A stretch of DNA of 64,000 nt from Schistocephalus solidus (taxonomy: Eukaryota > Platyhelminthes > Cestoda > Diphyllobothriidea > Diphyllobothriidae), in assembly GCA_017591395.1 (NCBI GenBank), contig WEDG01004057.1, positions 1 to 64,000 on the forward strand. Direction: 5' to 3'. Numbering within the stretch: position 1 is the stretch's first letter; each line of letters begins with the position of its first letter. The notes under the pieces were generated by a model. The model worked only from the letters and a program-made list of their open reading frames with translations. It was not told the origin of the DNA and did no database searches. Below are positions 1 through 13,300 of the stretch, one piece after another. A program made the translations under genes and the position numbers.

Positions 1-199
1 CTGTCGACCTCCCTGTCTCCCCACCCACAAAATCAGACCACCGTCGACCGGTCGGACTGGTTTGATGTAAAGGCTATTGGCTGACAGGTCGGCGTACCCA
101 TATGCGCACCACAGCAAGAACCTGACCATAACGCACACTGCAGGATTCACTAAATCCGGGGATATGGAGGGAACCATCGCTAATCTTACTCCCAGTCCA

Positions 200-1860
200 C
201 TGGTCAGCCACTCGACACACAGCACACGGCGTGGTCAGTCCGAATGTCCATGTTGGCTTTGTGTAGTCTATTCTTCTCCGCGAGTAAGTTGCTGATGTCG
301 GCGTCATTGTCGTCAAACCAGTCCTGGTGTCGACGGTGTTCGCGTCCGAGTACATCGAGGGCGGTGGACTGGATGACATTTCGCAGTTGACACCATCGTG
401 TCTCCACGGTAGCGTTATCATCTGGAGCATGCAGGTCCTCCAGTTTCTCGGTTATTTGGTTGCTGAAATCAAAACAGTGAGCAGGCAAATTTAATAAAAG
501 AGTATTTAACTTACATGGCGGCCTCTTACCTTGGGCCTTCGTCGGGGTTGCAGTCGGAGCCTCATCTGAGAGATGACGAGGCGGTGATCTGTCCAACCAT
601 CGGCATCGCGGATCGCCTTGGTTACCAGCACGTCCTGTCGATCTCGCCTCCGGACGAGAACATAGTCCAGCAGATGCCAGCGCCGCGACCGAGGGTCGCA
701 TCCACGTGGCCTTCTCCCGCGTCGGAAGGCGGAAGAAGGTGTTGGTCAGCAGGAGACGGTGTTCCGCACACGTGCGCAGAAGAAGGAGGCCATTATCGTT
801 ACAGCTACCGAGACCGTGGGGACCCAGCACTCCCCTGCCAGGCAGCGTGGTCCGTCCCGACGCGGGCATTGAAATCACCAAGGACAATTAACTTGTCCTC
901 TTTCGGCACAGTCGCCAGCAAGGCGTGCAGGTCCTCGTAGAATTTGTCCTTCGCCGCATCAGAGCTCGTCATTGGGGGAGCGTAGGCGCTGATGATGGTG
1001 GCGAACTGGTCTCCCCGAAGAGGCAGGCGGAGGCTCATCAGGCGATCATTGATACCCTGCGGCAGACAGGGCAGACGTCCCACGATGTCGTTACGAATGG
1101 CAAAGGCAACACCAGCGTCGCGTCGCTCTGCCTTTGGCCGGCCGCTCCAGAAGAAAGTGTAGCCGGCCCCCCACCTCCTCCAGCTGACCCTGTTCAGAGA
1201 ATCGGGTCTCGCTGAGAGCAGCAATGTCCACCTTGTAGCGCACCAGTTCCCGAGCGACTAGCGCCGTCCTCCGTTCCGGCCGGTTGCTCTTAGGATTGTC
1301 TAAAAGGGAACGAACATTCCAGGCTGCTAGTGTGAGTGGACTCACCCGAGCAGCCTGGAGAGTATGGCTAGGGGGATGGGGACGGGGGTATTGTTGTTTG
1401 TTTGAGTTTTACGACCGCGTAGTTTGCGATCTGCGAGCCGCGGCCGGCTGCAGAAGACGTGAGAACCAGCAATTTTTAGGGCACATTTTTCTAGCCCCTT
1501 CCTCCGCGAGGAGGCAAGCAGTGCTATCCCTAAATAGGGCTGCTCGGACATCCCAGACGGCTGCCGAACTCCACTATGGGTCACGGTTTTGTTTTTAGTG
1601 GAAGAACGACCCGAGTTAGTCTGGGCCGCCTACGGGGTTGCTGTCGCCCCCACCGTAGGACTTTTTGAGAGGGGGAGGTGGGAAGTTCGGGAGTCAGGCA
1701 TACCGGGTGTGGAGGCACACACAACACCGGAGACCCTCACCTGGTTTAGCCCGCCGGTCGTGACGGTTGCCCGGGGTGTGGCCGCTGGGAAGAACCCAAC
1801 TTCGAGGAGCCACAGGTGAGTGTTGGGTACCAGTTAGAGGCGGCCACAGGAGCATTCACC
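200..1860 (-). mobile_element. RTE-like LINE, 5' part with broken endonuclease domain
   Basis: The minus strand encodes an apurinic/apyrimidinic-type LINE endonuclease in several frames. Near 1345-1091 the reading starts with WNVRSLLDNP and LSETRF. From 1224 to 805 it continues through the catalytic LGDFNAR motif, and from 887 to 204 through the C-terminal part of the domain. The frame changes twice, so the copy is dead. The region 1346-1860 is GC-rich, has no convincing frame, and is probably the 5' UTR. The reverse transcriptase half is absent here, but a similar-looking RT half of perhaps the same family lies at 58380-59760 on the same strand. The clade (RTE-like) is inferred from domain order and general resemblance to flatworm copies often annotated as craniofacial development protein 2. 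Confidence 0.75.
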
Positions 1861-2530
1861 ACCTGTACGAGACAAATGGAGCGACCAAATGCTATCTGTG
1901 TAGTGCTACCCCTAACTAGTACCCCTACACCCCTGGGAAATATATAGTAGACCTGTGTCCTACCTAAATGTCAAGTGACCAACCAACGTACTTCCAACCA
2001 AATCCAACTTAGATAATCTTGTGACTAGATTTGTTTCCTGATTTACTATGAATTTTAATATGTTTAGCTCTTCCAAGTATGCATTGTCTCCCCTTTTGGT
2101 AGGCTTTTTATTGTTGATTTTCCTAACTAAGCGGAGTTGCGTACAAGAAGGATGGAAATGAACATTTTACTTTTTGTTAGCTTCGTTAAAGGCCCACACT
2201 GACACTTTTAACGTGGGAATCATTCATAGCAGGGTTGAACCAAGGCTGAATCAAGGCCTTTCGTAGTGCATTAGCTGATAACCTTTCTTAACCACGTTCT
2301 AAAAATAAGAAAGTATTAGTAATTTTCGGTATCTCGTTGATTTTAGCTAATACAGCCGTGGTTATGATGTTTTCTCCTACTGTGTTCTCTTTCTCAACAT
2401 GTTAATATACAACATTTTGTTTCACTCAAGGTTTTTTTCGCGAACTCAAAGATGCTCATTTTTAAATGAGAGATTTGCTGAATTGATTAAAATATTGTTG
2501 AAGGAACTTGACTGTCGTTTTCCATTGCAG
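1861..2530. other. No recognised gene
   Basis: AT-rich sequence without a supported reading frame. A stretch near 2351-2410 (a GGTTATGATGTTTTCTC-like core followed by a CAACATGTTAATATACAA tail) is repeated in diverged form at 2573-2630. Part of this stretch therefore belongs to an old local duplication. Confidence 0.5.
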
Positions 2531-2592
2531 GTTATGCATATCTAAGCTCTGCTTCATGTGAGCCTTATGACGATTGGTTATGGTGTTTTCTC
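2531..2592 (+). CDS. Weak candidate exon
   Basis: A strong acceptor (TTTTCCATTGCAG) precedes 20 open codons that end at a good donor (CTC|GTAAGA). The entry phase needs one base from upstream and the exit phase is 0, which fits the candidate exon at 4372. It may be an upstream exon of the beta-propeller gene. Its 3' part overlaps a locally duplicated sequence also present at 2351-2410, which weakens the case. No homology was recognised. Confidence 0.2.
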
Positions 2593-2639
2593 GTAAGATG
2601 TTCTATTTCTCGACATGTTAATATACAAAGACCAATGTG

Positions 2640-3165
2640 AATGGAAGGGCCATTACTGGCTCATTAGCCATCATTAGCCAGCCATACGCAAACCCAAGGG
2701 TTATACCCTCCAAAGCTCGAACCCACGACCCATTGATCAGCAGTCGAACTCTCTAACTATAAAGCCACGGGCCCGTTGTCTTGTTGGTTCAGATCTGGAA
2801 TATTGACATTCGTTGACGAACGGTCACCGATCGCTAACGGAACTCAATCGTTCCGCTCTGCCTTGGGGCTCACTCTCGAGCTCCACCAGCAGCCGCACAG
2901 TGGCCAGTAGTGGAATTGGCGGATGCATGTTGCCGGCAAAGACAAGTGGGCTGGAAGGGCCATTTCTGGCATATTAGCTGTCATCAGCCAGTCATACCCA
3001 AGCCCAGGTGGTGCACCACCCGAGGTTCGAACTCGCGACCCGTTGATTAGAAGTCCAATGTTCAAGTCTAACGGTCTCCCATGTCTTTGCCGGCAATATT
3101 CGTCTGCATATTCTACTACTAGCCACTGTGTGGCTGCTGGCGGGGCTCGATAGTGAACCACAAGG
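2640..3165 (-). repeat. tRNA-derived SINE, two units head to tail
   Basis: Read on the minus strand, each unit has a tRNA-like head with a Pol III B-box of the GGTTCGAAC type. A body follows with the family landmarks GCTGATGACGGCTAATA, CTTGTCTTTG and GGGGCTCGAGAGTGAGCC. The tail of one unit runs straight into the head of the next, which gives a dimer of roughly 290-bp units. The same family recurs at about ten places in this window. Confidence 0.8.
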
Positions 3166-3535
3166 CAGATTGAAACGAGTGAGAGTTCTTCAACGGATTA
3201 GCGTTCAGTTATCCCTGCTTGATTGCCTGCTTGATTCCAGAACCCCGTGAAAGTTGAAAGTCCTTGAAGTAAGATCCACATATGTATACAGCTTTTTTAC
3301 ATATATTTAAGCCCTTATAAGTATAAGCCCTTAATAGTATCTCAGAAAGTATATAAGTCTCGTTTAAGTTATGTAAACACATTATTTATAATCTACTCAC
3401 GACTAAATGTATCGTATATCATTAGGGAGTTTTATTTGGTGCGTAATGCAGTTATCCGCTTTGACTTACTTACCCAGTTCTATTAGATATTTAATGATTA
3501 AACGAAACACGTCGAGACTGAAAGAGTGACACGAG

Positions 3536-3763
3536 ATGCTGGTCAACGCAAAATTGAGTCTACCGGTGCTCTTCTTTGCTGTAGCATTCAGCGTTCCGGC
3601 CGCTCAATCGACTACTCTGATTGAGTATCCTCTCAGCCAAAAGCGTCCTTTGTATGAAACCACCTGCACAAACCAACCGATAAAGCATGCACAAGAAATA
3701 AAGATGTGCGAGCCAGCGAAAAATCCACAATATACATTTATATTTAGGCATACTTGCATGTGA
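3536..3763 (+). CDS. Possible small secreted protein (signal peptide ORF)
   Basis: A 75-codon ORF begins with ATG. Its N-terminus looks like a signal peptide: a basic residue, a hydrophobic core (LPVLFFAVAF) and a small-residue cleavage site near AAQS. The mature part has three cysteines and no recognised domain. No splice partner was established, although the candidate exon at 4372 lies downstream. The ORF could be a real small secreted protein, a first exon, or chance. There is no support beyond the N-terminal composition. Confidence 0.22.
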   Translation: MLVNAKLSLPVLFFAVAFSVPAAQSTTLIEYPLSQKRPLYETTCTNQPIKHAQEIKMCEPAKNPQYTFIFRHTCM

Positions 3764-4371
3764 CATCCACTACAGAGTGTAGCCGTGAGAGTGGAAGCGC
3801 GATATAGCGAGAGAGTACAGTGAATTCGATCGGGTTAGCAGGTTTGTCAGTCCAGTATTTTGCCACTAAACTCTCGGCCAAGAATGCGGGAGAGTCTTCG
3901 CTGGAAAAAGAACTTTAGGGCTCTGGCGGTTTGGATTCGCGATCGAACTCTTTATCGGACAGAAACAGGTAAAGGTAGAGTACCTGCGGTGTGATCCGAT
4001 GGTGATGATGATGATGATGATCCGATGTTGGCCAATAAGTACAATATGGTCATTCCGCCGTACCTCGTATTTTGCCTCACACGTACGGCTGTTTTTTTGC
4101 TATGAAACTGCCTTAAAGCTTCGTTTTAACCTGGGACAACCCTATTTTACCCTGAAGGCAGATCGGGTCGATCAGCAACATTTATACTCAATCATCGATT
4201 TCTGGTCGTTTGGTTTTACACTATTGAATACAAGCATCATTAGAGAGTTAACGTGAGGGAACTTCTCTCCCTCTATAACTTCAGACTTTTCATGTATTCC
4301 AAAAGTGCACTATCTTACTTTACCTACTGTCCATAATTGTTTTCTTTATACATTTTTCTTTGTTCATTTAG

Positions 4372-7300
4372 AACGAACCAGTAAACAGCCCTCAACTGGC
4401 AAACATTACCTGCAGACTGCAAGTGAAATTACCGACGGGAGTGGCGGGTACCCTCTCTGTTTACTTCAACTTGCGTTTTCCAAAGATTATATGGTTTCAT
4501 TGGGAGATTGCTTTCATAAATAAATTCGTTTTGGAGCAAAATAACTGGAGCCTAAGATCCACCTTAATGGGTTATATATACAGAGGAACTTGCACCTGAC
4601 ATGTTCTAAGTCTTTGATTAGAAAAGATAACTTAAGTGCAGTAGTAAAAATAATTATTGTACAGTATAACCACAAGATTTTTCAGCCGCAACAGGATTCC
4701 GGTTTTTGAACAAGCTCCTATTCGGCCGTCTTCAAAAACTACAGTCTACATAAACGACTACTTATATAGTATGTGTATTCGTCATTGATTTTCAATGCCC
4801 TTGTAAATTTGAATCGGTTTTGAAAAAAAGATAAATAAAAATGATGAAGTACCGACAAAGATAAGGGAGATGGGAATGGCTATTTCTGGCTTATTAGCCA
4901 TCATCAGCCAGGCATACTGAAACCCATGATTGAAAAACCTACGATTTGAACCCGCGACTTTTGGTCATTGAGTGGAACGCTCTGCCAATAAGCCACAGAT
5001 TCGTTGTCCTATCAGTCATCATCGATATTCCCGAGCATAAACGACAAGACAACGAGTCCGTGGTTTATTAGCAGCGCGTTTGACTCAATGACAAAATTTC
5101 GCGCGTTCGAATCCCAGGTGGTCCACACTTGGGATTGGATGACTGGCCGAGGATGGTTAATAAACCGAAAATGGTCATTCCGAGCCCCCTTGTTTTTTTT
5201 CGGTACTTCATCATTTGTAAGTCACTAGTCACTATGCGACTGCATGCGAGGACTCTAGATCGAACCCCAAGGCCTAATGGGACAGGCATGCTCCGTAACT
5301 TGATCAGTGGGTGCCACTTCTTCCTGAATAAAAATATTCTTTATTGTATTCTTTTGCTAGAAATTGTTATCCAGGTTAAAATTTATACTTGAAGAAAGGA
5401 TATGTTTGGGTTTTATAAAGGTTTCTTATTATGAGATTTCTTAGGACAGTAGAATTCCCACTCATAAAACATCGTATCTTTCTATTCAATCTTTCCGCTT
5501 GCAAAATATTATATTTGGTCAATATTCCTTATAAAATTATCGAAGCCTTATATTCCATATTTTTTTATAGTATTTACGTCCATAAGATTCGCCTTACGCA
5601 GCCTTCAGTTAGGAAACCCTGAATGCATATACATATTTTCTATTAGGAAAATATTTGAATTTTTAAGGGATCAAGAATCAATAGAAAAATTTATGTAAGT
5701 CAAATGGTAATTTTTTACTAATGCTGTAACTATAGACGACAGAAAAGAGGTGTATTCAAAAGCCTGCATCCTGAGGGAATAATTTTATCATAGAATCGTT
5801 TTGCAAATTACGACCGCACACTTTTCCAATTGGTGATGTTTTTCAGGATATCGTTTAACACTTCATGAGATCGGCCACTGAGTGTACGATGTCGATTTCG
5901 CATGGGCTCTCAGCTGAACTCATTTTATTGCATGAGTTCAGGGAGTTTTGGTCTTTCTTAACCTGTCTTATTAATGACAACGTTGAGTGTTGACTTGAGC
6001 CTATAAGAAAGGCCCTGGAGCAAGAAAATCTTGGTAACAAAAAGACTAAAAACAAAAGGAAAATTTAAAAGACATTGTTTGCATAATGCGATATAGAATA
6101 ATGCAGCCTTCATCTAGTCATACCTAAAGGATTACTCAAATATGTCTAGTAATATGATTATATGCACTGAAACTGTAAGGGAGAAGCTTGATGCGCGTCC
6201 AGTTTGCACTTAAAGGAATTCACACTCTTGTTGCTCCTCGTAAATAAATAAAGTAAGGATGCCGTTCAGGGACATGAGAACAGGAAGCTCCCGCAATAAA
6301 ATCATCTTTATGCCAAACTCCAAGGAAAATAGCGAAATGTTTATTCTTAGGGTTAAGGTGAAGGTTAGGGTTAAGGATATGTCTAAGGTAAGTTAGGGTT
6401 AATGTTGATGTCAGCCATAGAATTAGAGTTTAGTTAAGTGTAGGATAAAGGCAATGGTTTAGATTTAACGTTAGGATTAGGACACGGGCATGTGTATCCT
6501 TCCCGGAACTATGCGCAGCACCATTTTTTATTGCTTGGGTGTGGCGATCCTGTACCTGGGTCCTGTTTGGTGGGCCAAATAAGTAATCCTTACCATAAGT
6601 AATATTTAATAAGCTAGAAGACAAGCCTGTCCTACATCAACTATGAGTACCTGTTAAAAAAATGTGCAAGAACGTCTTGGTAACAAAGTGACTAAAAACA
6701 AAAGGAAAATTGAAAAGACATTGTTTGCATAATGCGATGGAAGAATAAAGCAGCCTTCATCTAGTCATACCTAAAGGATTACTCAAATACTTCTAGTAAT
6801 ATAATTATATGCACTTAAACTGTAAGGGAGAAGCTTGATGCGCGTCCAGTTTGCACTTAAAGGAATTCACACTCTTGTTGCGTCATTTGTCTCCACATCG
6901 GGTCAGGGGGTGCGGCCAAGAACTTCTCGGCTGCTCTAAAGTTAGCGGAGAATTACTTTACCACGCTGGCTCCTCACAGCCTTCTGTCGCCCGACCTGAA
7001 TGCTCATCTACTCTCCGCGGAGCACCTCGACACGCTGCGATTAAAATTCATCCAAAGCCTGTCTCTTCGCTCCTTCCGCTCGAACGCCCTGGAAGCCAAT
7101 GATGATGTTTGTTCAGCTGACGATACTGACGAGGGCAGCCGAGGTAGAACCTTCGGTGCCACAAATTTGGGCTTCACAGAAGCAGAACAAATGAAGACGC
7201 AGAAAATTGCCCCTAGGCGGCCCGGGCGACTACCTTCTACACCATCCTCGATATCGCAAGCGCCGACACAGATGGCGGAAGATGCTAGTGACACTGACGT

Positions 7301-10300
7301 GAGAGGTCGCCCCGACCGGTTCGGCGGAGCCGGTGAAAGTCAAGCGCAGGCAACTGCGTTATTGGCGCAGTTCAGTGGTAACCAGAGGCGGCGGTACGTG
7401 CGATTTCTGCCTCTTTGTCAGGATACATGCATAAATATGAGAGATGGGCACTCACCGATTGATCACGGGACTCACTCCTCCCGCTGTGTCTTGGGATGCA
7501 CGCTAGAGCAGAGAGGCTAGTGATAGAGTTAATATCCTTTGGCCTATATGTACTATCATTCGTCCAATAGGTGAGTGCCAAACTACCATTGTTTATATTC
7601 CCCATTGAAACTGACAAGAAAAGAAGCTCGTGGTGCAGTGGGTTCGAGCGTGGACTTCTTACCAACAGGTCGCGAGTTCGAACCTTGGGACGGCAGCGCC
7701 TGGGCTTGGGTGTGGCTGGCTGATGACGGCTAATAAGCCTGAAATTGCCATTCCAGTCTCCCGTGTCTTTGTCACTAATACCATTCTGCCTATATCACTA
7801 GCTGCTCTGTAGCTGCTGGCGAGGCTCTAGAGTTAACCCCAAGGCACAACGGGACGAGTGAGTCCTGTAACCGATCAGTGAGCGCCCAATTACCATTGGT
7901 AATATTCCCGATCGAAATCAGCAAGACAACGAGCTCGTGGCGCAGTGGGTACAGCGTTGGACTTCTAACGAACAGGTCGCGATTTAGAACCTTGACACCA
8001 CAGCACCTGGGTTTGGGTTTGGCAGGTTGATGGCGGCTAATAAGCCTGAAATGGTCATTCAAGTCTCCCTTGTCTTTGTCGGTCCTGTTATTATGCCTTT
8101 ATCCTAAGCTGTCTTGCGGTTGCTGGCGGGGCTCGAGAGTCGCTATGCTACTGCATACCTATGTCAACTAACTTCTCCCTCCTTAATCGAGTATGCCTGT
8201 CCCCTGGTGCGATGATGGCTTGATGACCAGCTTTCCAGTCGTTAATCGATTAAATTTCATCGCCCGTGTTGAATGCTAGCAAGAGGATTGTTCTGCAATC
8301 TGGCTCACCAGCACTGGCGTTGGAAAAAATGCTTGCTAGCGCGCTCCCCAAGGCACTGATTACTTCGGTCAAACAAAATTTCAGTCCGAAATGTGGGGTT
8401 GGGAGATCATTGCACTTGTTACTAGACTGGGGGCCAGGGAACCAGTATTCAAGCATGCTTAAGCCTGTGAGGCAGATGGTTGGACCATTATCTCGCCAAC
8501 ATCGAATACGGTTGATTAAATTTCAGCGAATCAATACTCGAATGCTGACCATCAAACAACCATCGCACCAAAGGACAAACATCCTCAAGGAGAGCGGGAT
8601 CCAATAATTGTCACAGTTACAGAATCCGATAAAAACTTCAACGTCCCGTCTGTAACTTACCGGTATCTGATGCTGTTTCTGATAATGGATTAAAACATAA
8701 GTCTGAAACGTCAGGCAAATATGATCTTGTTCCAGCAGTCGCGTCTACTTCTTCATAGAGTCCCTTAGTTTCTCAAAAAAATCCCAAATAATTTGAGTGG
8801 GTTGGTGAAAAATAGCTTCAAAACCCTGAATTGGTTAGGAAACACCTAGTTTCCTTCCGAGGACTTAATTCACCTCTGACAACCTACCCTATGTTGCAGC
8901 CAAATCATTCCTCGCTTTAGCTTTTCTGGAATTGACTGTTGCAGAAATGGACGGTAAGGGTGCTAAGATTCCCTTCAACAAAGAGGTGTTAATAATTTTC
9001 TGTCATTTCGTCGTTCCAAATGACAATTGATAACCCTTGTTGACTTCTCTTCATCTCTAACAGAATTCCTACGCTCTGTTTTTCCCCACCTGTGCCCGTC
9101 TCTTCCTCAATGCCAGCGAATAACCCACGTACGTTCCCCACTTTGCTTGCATAGAATTCGATTTTATCACGAATGGGTTAGCAGCTCACATACATGCATA
9201 AGGCTAAGAAACTCTCGGCTCTGACCCATAGAATGACCACAGGCCTTCAAATGGTGTATTTTTTGCCTCCAATCGCTCATTTAAGGCAAAATAGGAAAAC
9301 AGGTTTTGATGCGTTATCAGAATAAAGTCAATTTCACGACCAATTTAAGTCTAGAGATGTCCTCATCATATGCATAGAAAGACTTCGTAAACTTACGAGA
9401 CCTGCAAACTGCAAACGGGGTTTCTATGGCGACCTTTTGGTGCAAACGCCTCAGGTTAGGCTGCAAAAGGTGGAGAGATTTCCGAATTCAGAGCCTCAGT
9501 TGTGGAGGCCTCTCGTAGATATGTGACCTTGAAGTGCCTAGCACATGTGGCCTTTTAAAGGCTAAGCTGAGAGAAAAAATTTTGAAAATTTGCGGCCGCG
9601 AACACGTTCGGGATCAAAGTCATCCCCGGTTTCAGCCCAACAGACCGTTCAGCCGTTACGTATGCAAGTTTCGAATATGAACCTGAGTAGAGTTTAGTAA
9701 CATTCGGTGGCTAACGATTCGTCGTTCAGTGCCATCAAAGCAAACCTTTGAGGGAATGTGGAAAGAACTGTAGATGCACAAACTCGCAGAATGTTAGCCA
9801 AAATTCTGAAATGGATTTTTAAATTTAAAAATAATGTGTAAGTAGCGTTGTAATATTACTTATCATGATACATAATCGCACAATATTTCAGTCACGTCCT
9901 AATGAGGGCTTTTGAACAAGCTTCCTTCCGGCTACTTAGTTAGTATGCGCTTAGCCATTGATTTTCGATGTCGTTATAAATCAAAATTTATTTTTTTAGA
10001 AAATGTGCGTAAAAATATTTTTTATGTACTTTTCGGATAGAAAATTGCTGCATGTACTTCTTATTCTTCTCCTTCTTCTTCTTATTCTTCTTCTTCTTTT
10101 TCTTCTTCTTCTTCTTCTTCTTCTTCTTCTCCTCCTTCTTTTTCTTCAAATTTTGTACTTGAAAAAGGATATAATTCTGTTACAACAGATTTCAATTGCC
10201 AAATAATTTTGACTGCAGCTTGTCGCTAAACTTTCATTCAATACTTCAAAAGGACATATTGGATTAATTTGATGTAAAAGCAAACATTGCTCCTAGAATT

Positions 10301-13300
10301 TTAGGAAGACGTAATTTGCTACCGAAGTAGTAAATGAAAGAATATTTGTGTAAGTTTTATACATAATTTATTCGAAGTTCTGCCGCCTAAACAGGCCGCC
10401 TGGTACATGCGTGGTAGATGCGTCGGACCAACACGGGGGCCACATCAGGGCGTAGCAGGCGTTATTCGGGGTGCACTCGCAAAAAGACTTTTTGACTTGA
10501 AATCGCATTTCAGAATTTTGGTTAACATTTAATGAGGTGGAAAATCTATTCTGCGTGTTGGTGACGAAATATGGTTTTGTTGGCGGTGTCCAGGATCCCT
10601 TCTGTTTTATCGCACCGCCTACCCAAAGGCTAAATACGTACTTGATTTACCGGTCCTCCGGCAGTATCCGACCAGCTCAGTCACCGGTGACGGCAGCAGG
10701 ATGAAGTGGTATGTACAACAGAAACGGCAGAAAAACTGACAAATTATACTTTCAGTTGACTATTACTCGTGCCATTTAAGCTATAAGAATCATTTTACTG
10801 TCTACCGAACGTTCTACACGGATACCTAGAGCAGAGGGGTTCGCTGTCGAGATCCCGAACTTTTGGAGACCTATGAGAATACTCGGGACCTCAGCTAGGC
10901 AATGTACTGGGGTATTGGGGTCAGTGAACGACGTTCAATATAGGGGATTCAATTGTGTTTTCTTTCTAATCGCCTGCACCAAATGACCAGGGTTGTATGT
11001 CTCCTCTGTACCCGCAGTTTTATTCGTAATATTAATCTTACTATCCTGTCCAATCACTTTTTAACGAGACCACCTGCGATTTTCCGGTATAAAAGGACCG
11101 CCAAAATCCATACACGTTTTATTCGAGCGGTCTACTCGTACTAACTTTGACTCTTTTTCACTGTTAATTTAAGTTAACGCTGAAACTTATGATATTTACT
11201 CGTGAATCGCGGTGTTCATGCAGCAGCGACTCTATCTCACTCCACGTGGTAGTATGGCTGCTTGTGCTGCCCCAGTGTTTGCCTGTTATTTGTACAAAGG
11301 AACCTGCTAACTTCACAACTCATCCTACCTGAGGGCCCTTGCATTGATCGACACCCGCGTATGCACCTAGTGACCAGTAACCATGGTCCTAAGTGCGGGC
11401 ACTTTCTACGGTCACAGTAGTTAGAGTTAATATTTTCTAGATTTTTTCATGCTCCACTGTTATTTTATTCGCCGGAATAGACGAACTCCAGATCAAAGGA
11501 CACGCCATAAGCCAGTCTAGCTAACTCGGATATTCATTATGGTCCTATAGTAATAAACGTGCCCCCTAAACGGGCCACGTGATAGATGCGTTGGCCCAAC
11601 ACGGGGGCCACATCAGGGCACGTCAGGCGTTATTCGGGTTGCGCTCCCATAACAAATGCCGAACATGTGGGTGTGGTGGCACGCCAAGGGGCGGCTCCGG
11701 CCGTGCCAGTCACCTGCGTCCTCTCCCGCCTCCGGTCTTCTTGACTCTGTCTTGACACAGGGCTCAGGTGGGGGAGGAGGAGAGAGTGCGGTAGCTGTAG
11801 CGCAAGGCTGCTATCACTTTAAACTAATTCACGTGCAAGTCACCGTCCCTGCACCACCATGGTGTGGAGCATACGGTGGACATCGTCGGACTACGACGGT
11901 CGAACTGTCGTGTATAGTAATAAACAGTGAGAGTAACAGAGCACGATAGAATAACAAGGCGGGGTAACCATTTTAAAAGGTGGGCATACATTCGAGGTAA
12001 TAAAACGAGCAGTCCTGCGAATGACACCAACGTGTGTTTGTCGGTTTAAAAGTGAACGAGAGCAAGGAACGGTGAACAAAGAGTTATAGGAATCAACGAA
12101 TTCGAACACAACGAACGAGAACGAGGGACAGTGATAATGGGGATGGATGAAACGAAGAGGACGGAATTATTATAAATGCTTCTTACTAACACAAAATTAG
12201 TAGTAAAGCAAACAAATTCAACATTTCGAATGTCAGTTATTGCGCCTGAGTTAGGGTTTGACGTGCGCTTATTCCTCATGGTTATCCTTCGTAACTTAGG
12301 AATTTTCGATGTCCTTTGGCTGGTTTGTGGCATCGTTCTATCATAAAAATCGGATTCGGAAAAGAAGCGAGGAGTACCACATATAAATAAATAAAATTCC
12401 CCCAAGAACCCAAAACTGTACTACTGACAAGCTGCACTCTAACCCTGCACAAAACTCTAAAAGGATTTTCGCAGAAACTTCGTGTGAAAAGTGATTTATA
12501 TTCTGCTTTTCCACTTTAGCTGATGCGACATTTCTGGCTGTTTATTGGTCACCCGATACCCGTCTCTTTCTATATGAACTTCGAAAGGATTCTCAAGGTA
12601 TGTTAGTAGAGTTGTGATGTTAAAACACAGTTTGACACGCTCTGTCTTCCCGCCTAAGTAAGTATTCACTTCCGAATTATTCTTTTACTCAATTCTGTGG
12701 GCTGAACACATTCACCATCTCCTTTCGAATCCTCCTTGTCAGATAAACTTGTGTCGGCATTCAACTACTCGGCTTACATCTCGACGTGCAGTTTTGCGAC
12801 CCTACCCGCTCCTCACGGACTGCTGGATAACATTTGGGATCAAAAGCGTCCCCGTGACCAGCTGTTGGCTCTGGTTGGCCTGACCTCTGGAATCGTCGAG
12901 GTCTTTGAAGTACTTACTGGTAGGAAGTCTCCGTTTTCTCTTGTCCTTGCCTATAACACTTCTGCTTATGAATCACTGGCTGCCATGCGATCAGCTGGAT
13001 GAGCCGTAAATTGGAGCCACAAGACAGAAGGTAGCATGGATATTGCAGCTTTTGCAATGGAAGGAAGATCTATGAAGACGACGGAACGCGAATCCCCAGT
13101 GTCTTCCCTGCCGCATAGTGTATATTGGCCAAATATTTCATCGGTATTTAATAGCTAACTTAGAGTAAATTAGTCTGAGCTAAGCTTCATAAGCACAGAT
13201 AAAATTCTGGCGCGAATATTTTTGGTCGAAGTCTATCAGCCGCAGCGGGGTAGTTGAGTAATATTCATTAAATTTCCAACAGGTAGCCAGGCTATAAGTG

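Noticed and set aside
9064..9128. Apparent exon between 8900-8953 and 10594-10686 of the propeller gene
   Set aside because: It has a good acceptor and donor, but exon 8900-8953 joins exon 10594-10686 directly in phase and completes a blade (AEMD-G-SLLFY). Including it would put exon 10594 out of phase with the chosen donor.
10385..11650. LTR retrotransposon bounded by the 100-bp direct repeats
   Set aside because: The interval contains a host exon and no gag/pol sequence, and the repeats lack LTR end features.
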